A DNA stretch of 64,000 bases, taken from positions 310,001-374,000 of the forward strand of contig JANWWL010000005.1 of NCBI GenBank assembly GCA_025056155.1, read 5' to 3'. Each line of letters starts with the position of its first letter. Positions within the stretch are counted from its first letter, which is position 1. The notes below the pieces were generated by a model. That model worked only from the letters and a program-made list of their open reading frames with translations. It was not told the DNA's origin and made no database searches. Below are positions 58,255-64,000 of this stretch, one piece after another. A program made the translations under genes and the position numbers. This stretch comes from Sphingomonadaceae bacterium (GTDB taxonomy: Bacteria > Pseudomonadota > Alphaproteobacteria > Sphingomonadales > Sphingomonadaceae).

Positions 58255-58380
58255 CGTGGCATCGGGCGGCCCCGGCGCGCCACGGGTCCGCACCGACATG
58301 CCGGGCTCGGGCGATCGGCACGCCCCGATGTCGCGCCGACCGCGGGCCGGCGGGCGCGTCTGCCCCTCGCCCCTGCGCCG

Positions 58381-59294
58381 TCACAGGCGCGCATCGGGAA
58401 CGGCGAAGGTGTCGCAGGCCTCGATGCGCCCCTCGCGGACGCCGACCGAGGGCCAGCGCACCCGCCGTTCCGCCGAGCCGTGCGTGAACGCATCGGGCAC
58501 TACCCGCCGCCCGGCGGCCGCCATCAGCACGTCATCGCCGATCGCCTGGGCGGCGCGCACGCCTTCGGCGAAGTCGCCCTCGTCCAGCAGGTCCCGGTTG
58601 CGCGACGCCCACACGCCGGCCAGGCAATCGGCCTGGAGTTCGACGCGCACCTGGATGCGGTTGGCCTCGACGCGTGACGCGCGGGCCTTGAGCCGCTCGC
58701 TCGCCTCGAGGATGCCCAGCACGTTCTGGACGTGGTGCCCCACTTCGTGCGCGATCGCGTAGGCCGCCGCGCAGGCCCCCGGGGCGCCGAACCGGCGGGC
58801 GAGTTCGTCGAAGAGCCCCGTGTCGAGGCGTACCTTGCGGTCGGCGGGGCAATGGAAGGGCCCCAAGACCGACTGGGCCAAGCCGCAGGCCGAGTTCACC
58901 TGACCGTCGAACGGCACCAGGCTCGGCATGGGGTGGCGCTGGCCCCGCTCGGCGAACAGGGCGGTCCAGGTGTCCTCGGTCGAGCCCAGCGCGCGGGCCA
59001 CGAACCGGTTCGTCGCGCTGCGGGCGAGGGCCTCGGCCCGGCCGGGCGGTGCGGGCGGGCTGATGACCGGCGACGGGGCTCGCAGCCCCAGGAACTGAAG
59101 GCCCAGGTACAAAAGGCCCAGCACGACGAGCCCTCGCACGCCGAGGCGGGACAGGAAGAAGGGGAGGACAGACCGATCAGGCCGCCCAGCCCGCCGCTGC
59201 GTGCGCCGAGCCGGCCGCCGCCGGAGCCCGGCAGGCCGCGCTCGCCCCGGCGGTGCTCGATGTTCACACGCTCGCGCTGGCCGTCGAGCCGCAT
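58381..59294 (-). pseudogene. ypfJ: Frameshifted ypfJ neutral zinc metallopeptidase
   Basis: The family N-terminus begins at the ATG at 59294 (MRLDGQRERVNIEHRRG) with AAGGGG upstream and runs to GGLGGLIGL. The continuation VLPFFLSRLGVRGLVVLG lies in another frame. Insertion of one G near 59168/59169 would restore GLVLPFFL and give about 304 residues, close to the E. coli protein length. The downstream part has the zinc motif AHEVGHHVQN, CGLAQSVLGPFHCP, ELQADCLAGVW and DAFTHGSAERR. It is either a true frameshift or a sequencing error. The C-terminal part alone might still be made from an internal start. Confidence 0.85.
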
Positions 59295-59367
59295 CGGCCC
59301 CTTCCCCAACCTGCGGCTCGGCACCGCCGCCTTCCCTTCGCACTGGGGCGCTGGCAGGACCACGCCC

Positions 59368-60546
59368 ATGCCCCGCCGCCCGTTCGTCCCGGCCCTGGCC
59401 TTGGCCGCCGCCTCCGCCCTCGCCCAGCCCGGCGCCGCCCCGGCACCCCCCATCGTGCCGTGGGAGGTGCCCGAGGAACCCGGGCTCGTCGTGGAAACGC
59501 TGGCGAAAGGGCTGGAACACCCCTGGGCGCTCGCGTTCCTGCCCGACGGCCGCCTGCTCGTGACCGAACGGCCCGGCCGCCTGCGCCTGGTGGAGCGCAA
59601 CGGGCGCGTGGGGCCGCCCCTGGCCGGCGTGCCGGCGGTGGCGGCGATCGGGCAGGGCGGGCTCATGGACGTGGCGCTGGCCCCCGATTTCCCGGCCACA
59701 GGCACGCTGTTCCTCACCCTCGCGGTCGGCACGGAGGAGGCCAACCGGACGGCCGTGGTCCGCGCGCGCCTGACGCCCGAGGGCCTGCGCGACGTGCGCG
59801 AGATCTGGCGCAACCCCACGCCCAAGCGCGGCGGCTGGCATTTCGGCGCCCGGCTCCTGCCGCTGCCCGACGGCACGCTTCTCGTCTCGGTGGGCGACGG
59901 CGGCAATCCCAACGTCCGTCTGGCCGGTCGGCCCATCCGCGAACGCGCGCAGGATCCGAAGGCCTTCTTCGGGAAGACGATCCGCCTCACCCCTGACGGC
60001 GGGCCCGCGCCCGGCAATCCCGGCCTCGCCCGGCCGGAGCTGGGCTGGGATCCCCATCTGTTCACGATCGGCCACCGCAACGTCCAGGGATTGGCCCGCG
60101 ACCCGGCCACGGGTGCCCTGTGGGCCACCGAGCACGGCGCCCAGGGCGGGGACGAGCTCAACCGGCTCGTGGCCGGGGCCAACTACGGTTGGCCCGTCGT
60201 CACGTTCAGTCGGGAATATTCGGGGGCGGCCATCAGCGGCGAAACGCATCGGCCGGGCATGGTGGGTCCGGTTTCGGTGTGGACTCCGTCGATCGCCCCG
60301 TCGGGCCTTGCCGTCTATCGCGGGCGGGCGTTGCCTGCGCTCGACGGCGCATTGTTCGCGGGCGGGCTCATGAGCTCGGACCTGCGCATCCTGCGCTTCG
60401 GTCCCGACGGCCGGCCGCGCCGCGAGACGCGCCTGCGGATCGACGAGCGCGTGCGCGACGTCCGCGTGGGCCCCGATGGCCTCGTCTACGTGCTGACCGA
60501 CGAGGCCGAGGGGCGGATCCTGCGCGTGCGCCCCCGCCCGCGCTGA
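59368..60546 (+). CDS. PQQ-dependent sugar dehydrogenase (YliI/Asd type)
   Basis: This 392-residue exported protein has a signal peptide (about 1-19) and a six-bladed propeller of the glucose/sorbosone dehydrogenase family. Landmarks are PWALAFLPDGRLLVTERPGR, FTIGHRNVQGLARDP, ATEHGAQGGDELN and ANYGWPVVTFS. It would oxidise an aldose in the periplasm with PQQ. It is divergent from ypfJ (73 bases between starts) and is followed 8 bases later by the AAA ATPase gene. Confidence 0.9.
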   Translation: MPRRPFVPALALAAASALAQPGAAPAPPIVPWEVPEEPGLVVETLAKGLEHPWALAFLPDGRLLVTERPGRLRLVERNGRVGPPLAGVPAVAAIGQGGLMDVALAPDFPATGTLFLTLAVGTEEANRTAVVRARLTPEGLRDVREIWRNPTPKRGGWHFGARLLPLPDGTLLVSVGDGGNPNVRLAGRPIRERAQDPKAFFGKTIRLTPDGGPAPGNPGLARPELGWDPHLFTIGHRNVQGLARDPATGALWATEHGAQGGDELNRLVAGANYGWPVVTFSREYSGAAISGETHRPGMVGPVSVWTPSIAPSGLAVYRGRALPALDGALFAGGLMSSDLRILRFGPDGRPRRETRLRIDERVRDVRVGPDGLVYVLTDEAEGRILRVRPRPR

Positions 60547-60554
60547 CCCAAGCG

Positions 60555-61724
60555 GTGGACCCTCGGCGCAACCCCTTCGCGCCTGGGGCGGGCACCCAGC
60601 CGCCCGAGCTCGCCGGCCGCGACGAGCTCATCGAGCGGGCGGAGGTCGCCCTGGACCGGATCGCGGCCGGCCGGCCGGCCCGCAGCCTGGTGCTCTACGG
60701 GTTGCGGGGCGTGGGCAAGACGGTGCTGCTCGGCAAGATCCGAGCGGATGCGGAAGCCCGCGGCCTGTTGCCCGTGCGCATCGAAGCGCCCGAGAACCGC
60801 TCGCTGCCGGCCATTCTTGCGGCGCCCTTGCGGCAGACCTTGCTCAAGCTCGACCGGCTGGCCGCCGCCCGCTCCGGCGCGCGGCGGGCCCTGCGCGCGC
60901 TGGCAAGCTTCCTCAAGCTCAAGGTGAAATACGCCGACATCGAGGTGAACCTCGACCTCGAGCCGCTGGCCGGCACGGCCGATTCCGGGGATCTCGAGGC
61001 CGACCTGGCCGAGCTGCTGCGCGCCGTGGGCGGGGCCGCCCGCGAGCGGGAGACGGCCGTGCTGCTCGTCCTCGACGAGATCCAATACGTGGCCGAGGAC
61101 GAGCTCGGAGCGCTCATCTCGGCCCTGCACGCGGTGGCCCAGGATGGGCTGCCCGTGACGATGGTGGCGGCCGGCCTGCCCCAGCTGTTGGGGCGCATGG
61201 GGCGGGCCAAGTCGTACGCCGAGCGGTTGTTCGAGTTCGTCGCGGTGGACCGGCTGGACGACGGCGGCGCGCGCGTGGCCATCACCCGCCCGATCGAGCG
61301 CGAGGGCGCCGTCATCGAGGAGGCGGCGATCGCCGAAATCCTGCGCGCGACCCAAGGCTACCCCTACTTCCTGCAGGAGTGGGGCAAGCACGCCTGGGAC
61401 CTGGCCTTCACCGAGACGATCACGCTGGTGGACGCCGAGAACGCCGGCGTCGTGGCCACCGCCGAGCTGGACCAGAGCTTTTTCCGCGTGCGCTTCGACC
61501 GCCTCACCCCGTCGGAGAAGCGCTACCTGAGGGCCATGGCGGCGTTGGGCCCGGGCCCGCACCGTTCGGCCGACATCGCCCACGAGCTGGGCCGCGACGT
61601 CCATCAGCTGGCCCCAGTGCGCAGTTCGCTGATCCGGAAGGGCATGCTCTATGCCCCGGCCCACGGCGACACGGCGTTCACCGTGCCGATGTTCGACGCC
61701 TTCATGCGCCGCATCATGCCCTAG
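60555..61724 (+). CDS. Stand-alone AAA ATPase of the ORC/archaeal-ATPase type
   Basis: This 389-residue protein has Walker A LYGLRGVGKTVLLG (about 48-61), Walker B VLLVLDEIQYV and a C-terminal winged-helix-like region (LTPSEKRYLRAMAALG and then DIAHELGRD). It resembles DUF2791/orc1-like NTPases found as single genes in many alphaproteobacteria. The start is a GTG 8 bases after the dehydrogenase stop, so co-transcription is likely, but the function is unknown. Confidence 0.8.
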   Translation: MDPRRNPFAPGAGTQPPELAGRDELIERAEVALDRIAAGRPARSLVLYGLRGVGKTVLLGKIRADAEARGLLPVRIEAPENRSLPAILAAPLRQTLLKLDRLAAARSGARRALRALASFLKLKVKYADIEVNLDLEPLAGTADSGDLEADLAELLRAVGGAARERETAVLLVLDEIQYVAEDELGALISALHAVAQDGLPVTMVAAGLPQLLGRMGRAKSYAERLFEFVAVDRLDDGGARVAITRPIEREGAVIEEAAIAEILRATQGYPYFLQEWGKHAWDLAFTETITLVDAENAGVVATAELDQSFFRVRFDRLTPSEKRYLRAMAALGPGPHRSADIAHELGRDVHQLAPVRSSLIRKGMLYAPAHGDTAFTVPMFDAFMRRIMP

Positions 61725-61820
61725 GCACCCCCGCGGAGCCCGCGCCGCGTCACACCTTGACGCCTTGGCGGGGGGCGGCAAACGAGCAGCTCCCGCGCTG
61801 TGGCCAGGCTGGGCAGGCGT

Positions 61821-63038
61821 TCAGGATGCGCCCTCGGCGGGAACGCCGTGCTGGGCCAGCCGCATGAGGACGAGGGCGGCAAGCCGCGCCCGTTCGGCCA
61901 GGCTCTCCACGATGAGGAACTCGTCGGGGGAATGGATGGCGCCCCCGCGCACGCCCAGCGTGTCGACCACGGGCAGACCACAGGCGGCGAGGTTGTTGCC
62001 GTCGCACACTCCGCCCGTCGGGCGCCAGCCGATCTCGAGGCCCAGGTCGGCGGCCGTCCGCGCCACCAGCGCGAAGAGCGGCCGCTGGCGGGCGTCCAAC
62101 GGCTTGGGCGGGCGCGCGAAGCCGCCGTGGCGGGCGATCGTCACGTCGTGGCGGCGGGCCACTTGGGCCATGGCCTCGTCGAGGCCGGCCGACGCGCGGT
62201 CCTCGGCCGCGGTCGAGGCCGGCCGCAGGTTGACCCGCAGCACGGCCGTACCCGGCACCATGTTGAGCACGCCGCCTCCCTCGATCGCCGCCACGTTGAC
62301 CTTGAGGTCCGGCCCGGCGAGGGTCGACAGGCGCAGCGCAAGATCGGCCGCAGCGAGGACGGCGTTTCGGCCCTCCTCGGGGTTGCGGCCGGCGTGCGCG
62401 CTCCGGCCCCGGACGATCAGGGCGAAGTTGCCCGATCCGGGGCGTGCACCGACCAGCGTGCCGTCGGGCAGCGAGGGTTCGAACACCAGCCCCGCCTGGA
62501 CGCGGGCCGCACACCGGGCGAGCAGCGGAGCCGAGCCGGGCGAGCCGACCTCCTCGTCGGCGTTCAGCACCACCTCCCAGCCCAGGTTGGGGGCGAACGG
62601 GCTCGCCTCGAACAGGCGGAGCGCCTCGAGGAGCACCACGATCCCGCCCTTCATGTCGGCCACGCCGGGTCCGTTGAGCACGCCGGGCCGGAGCCAGCGC
62701 ACGTCGCGGAACGGGTGGCCAGGGCCGAACACGGTGTCGTAATGGCCGGTGAGGATCACCCGCGTCGGGGCATCGGGCCGGGCGGACAGGAGCAGGCTGT
62801 CCCCCAGCCGTTCCGCCGTCACTTCGCCATCGGGCTCGACGCGGGTGGCCAGGGCCGGTGGCGCGCGGTGCACTTCGCCCAGGGGGCTTGCCGCCTCGGT
62901 CAACAGCGCCGCCATGCGCTCGAGCCCCTCGAGATCGCGCGAGCCCGAGGCCACCTTGGCCCAAGCCGTCACTCGGGCCAGCATCGCCTCGGGATCCACG
63001 CGCCCCAGGGCGGCCCGCTCGTCGGCCGACAGGTTCAT
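61821..63038 (-). CDS. M20 family metallopeptidase (carboxypeptidase G2-like)
   Basis: This 405-residue hydrolase has the M20 metal and catalytic motifs: TGHYDTVFG, GPGVADMKGGI, NADEEVGSPG, VFEPSLP and the C-terminal histidine in GAIHSPDEFL. A dimerisation domain (about 180-300) lies between. It would cleave an acyl-amino-acid or dipeptide bond. The ATG start overlaps the ThDP enzyme stop (ATGA), so the two are coupled and may act in one pathway. Confidence 0.92.
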   Translation of the reverse strand: MNLSADERAALGRVDPEAMLARVTAWAKVASGSRDLEGLERMAALLTEAASPLGEVHRAPPALATRVEPDGEVTAERLGDSLLLSARPDAPTRVILTGHYDTVFGPGHPFRDVRWLRPGVLNGPGVADMKGGIVVLLEALRLFEASPFAPNLGWEVVLNADEEVGSPGSAPLLARCAARVQAGLVFEPSLPDGTLVGARPGSGNFALIVRGRSAHAGRNPEEGRNAVLAAADLALRLSTLAGPDLKVNVAAIEGGGVLNMVPGTAVLRVNLRPASTAAEDRASAGLDEAMAQVARRHDVTIARHGGFARPPKPLDARQRPLFALVARTAADLGLEIGWRPTGGVCDGNNLAACGLPVVDTLGVRGGAIHSPDEFLIVESLAERARLAALVLMRLAQHGVPAEGAS

Positions 63039-64000
63039 GCGTCGGCCTCCAGGCGGCGGCCGGGCGCGATCTCGTCCGGGTCGAGCACGACGTGAATGAC
63101 GGCGGCTCGGCCCCAGGCGGCCTCGAGGGCTGGCGCGAAAGCCCGCGTTTCGGTCACGGTGAAGGCTGCAAGACCGAAACTCGAAGCGAGTGCCGCGAAG
63201 TCGGGGTTGGTGAGACGCGTGGCCACCGGGCGGCCGGGGAACAGGCGGTCCTGATGCATCCGGATGGTGCCATACTGGCCATTGTCCAGCACGATGAACA
63301 GGGGAGCGAGGCCCTCGTGGGCCACCGTGGCGAGTTCGGCCACGGCCATCAGGAAGTCGCCGTCGCCGCACAGGGCAACGGCCGGCCGGTCGGGGTGGAC
63401 CAGGGCGGCCGCGATGGCCGCCGGCACGCCATAGCCCATGGCGCCCGACACGGGGGCCAACTGGGTGCCGCAGCGGCGATGGGCGTGGAAACGGTGGAGC
63501 CAGGCCGCGAAATTGCCGGCACCGTTCGCCACGATCGCGTCGTCGGGCAGAAGGCGGCTGAGCGTGGCGACGACCTCGGCCGGGTTCACGCCGCGGGCCA
63601 CGGCCGTGGGCTTCATCCACTTGTGGTGGAGGCCTGCGAGCGTGGCCACCCACCGGGGCCGGGCCGCGGGGGCGAGGCCCGCCAAGGCCTCGAGCATCGG
63701 GCGATGGCCGGCGTGAACGGCCAGTCTTGGCGGCCACACCCGGCCGAGCGCGTCGGCATCGGCGCAGGCGTGCACCAGGCGGGCGGCGGCGGTGGCGGGC
63801 GTGAACAGCGTATAGCCCTGCGTCTCGTTCTCGGTGAGCCGAGCCCCCACCACCAGCCACAGGTCAGCCTCGGCCAGGGCGGCCACCAAGGCCGGATTGG
63901 CCCCCAGGCCCAGCTCGCCGGCGTAGTGGGGGTGCCGGTTGTCGAACCGGTCCTTCCGGCGCCAGGCCGTCACCACCGGCAGGCCCAGGCGCTCGGCCAC
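63035..64000 (-). CDS. ThDP-dependent enzyme, acetolactate synthase-like, N-terminus missing
   Basis: Only the C-terminal 321 residues are in the window; the gene continues past 64000. The middle domain (LWLVVGARLTENETQGY) and the C-terminal ThDP domain with SGAMGYGVPAAIAAAL, GDGDFLMAVAELAT and IVLDNGQYGTIR are clear. It fits the acetolactate synthase/benzoylformate decarboxylase superfamily. Pairing with an M20 peptidase suggests a catabolic rather than an isoleucine-valine role. Confidence 0.85.
   Translation of the reverse strand: MAERLGLPVVTAWRRKDRFDNRHPHYAGELGLGANPALVAALAEADLWLVVGARLTENETQGYTLFTPATAAARLVHACADADALGRVWPPRLAVHAGHRPMLEALAGLAPAARPRWVATLAGLHHKWMKPTAVARGVNPAEVVATLSRLLPDDAIVANGAGNFAAWLHRFHAHRRCGTQLAPVSGAMGYGVPAAIAAALVHPDRPAVALCGDGDFLMAVAELATVAHEGLAPLFIVLDNGQYGTIRMHQDRLFPGRPVATRLTNPDFAALASSFGLAAFTVTETRAFAPALEAAWGRAAVIHVVLDPDEIAPGRRLEADA

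Larger units (their letters stand above)
58036..58380. other. Intergenic region with two hairpins
   Basis: This 345-base gap lies between the JmjC-like gene start and the end of ypfJ, both on the minus strand. It holds a strong hairpin at 58071-58091 in the leader of the JmjC-like gene and another at 58234-58254, with no supported reading frame. The second could end ypfJ transcription. Confidence 0.5.

Overview
This window is high-GC DNA (roughly 70% by eye) from an alphaproteobacterium, most likely a member of the Sphingomonadales. That placement rests on gene content and order: ETF-QO / uracil-DNA glycosylase / lytic transglycosylase / moaB, lapA-pyrF-trpF-trpB-trpA-accD-folC, a TonB receptor beside a DUF1838 gene, a tamA-tamB pair, and several families typical of sphingomonad catabolism. 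No insertion sequence, integrase, phage gene, CRISPR array or rRNA was found. The only RNA gene seen is one tRNA-Val(GAC).

Left part (1 to 18.5 kb) is accessory catabolism. After a truncated DUF218 gene, a zinc-ribbon membrane protein and an acyl-CoA dehydrogenase, the minus strand carries a coniferyl-type aldehyde dehydrogenase, tRNA-Val, and a DUF1838 / TonB-receptor pair. Next comes a long, tightly packed minus-strand array (about 17.4 down to 7.4 kb): Rieske ferredoxin, two SDRs, a zinc-independent reductase, an epoxide-hydrolase-like protein, cytochrome P450, acyl-CoA dehydrogenase, DUF35 protein, thiolase-like protein, SDR, ThuA-like protein and a second acyl-CoA dehydrogenase. A LuxR-type regulator is divergently transcribed from it. 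The set reads as oxygenation followed by CoA-dependent side-chain or ring shortening of a lipophilic compound such as a steroid or terpenoid; the substrate is not determined.

Middle part (18.8 to 49.3 kb) is mostly housekeeping. It holds ETF-QO (which would take electrons from the acyl-CoA dehydrogenases), a uracil-DNA glycosylase lacking its usual Fe-S ligands, a lytic transglycosylase, moaB, corA, a compositionally mosaic radC, map, a cinA-type gene, and lapA-pyrF-trpF-trpB-trpA-accD-folC with mostly overlapping junctions. It continues with gyrB-recF, yggT-folD-marC, a decayed fasciclin gene, a lemA/TPM-domain operon, mscL, a META-domain lipoprotein, and tamA-tamB.

Right part (49.3 to 64 kb) begins with a GntR/HutC regulator divergent from a compact six-gene operon: two unlike MmgE/PrpD proteins, a phenylacetate-CoA-ligase-like enzyme, an amidase, a REDY-like small protein and an SDR. 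Inverted repeats lie between regulator and operon. This is the best candidate in the window for an undescribed pathway. It is followed by a JmjC-like cupin protein, a frameshifted ypfJ metallopeptidase gene, a PQQ-type sugar dehydrogenase, an orphan AAA ATPase, an M20 peptidase, and a ThDP enzyme cut by the window end.
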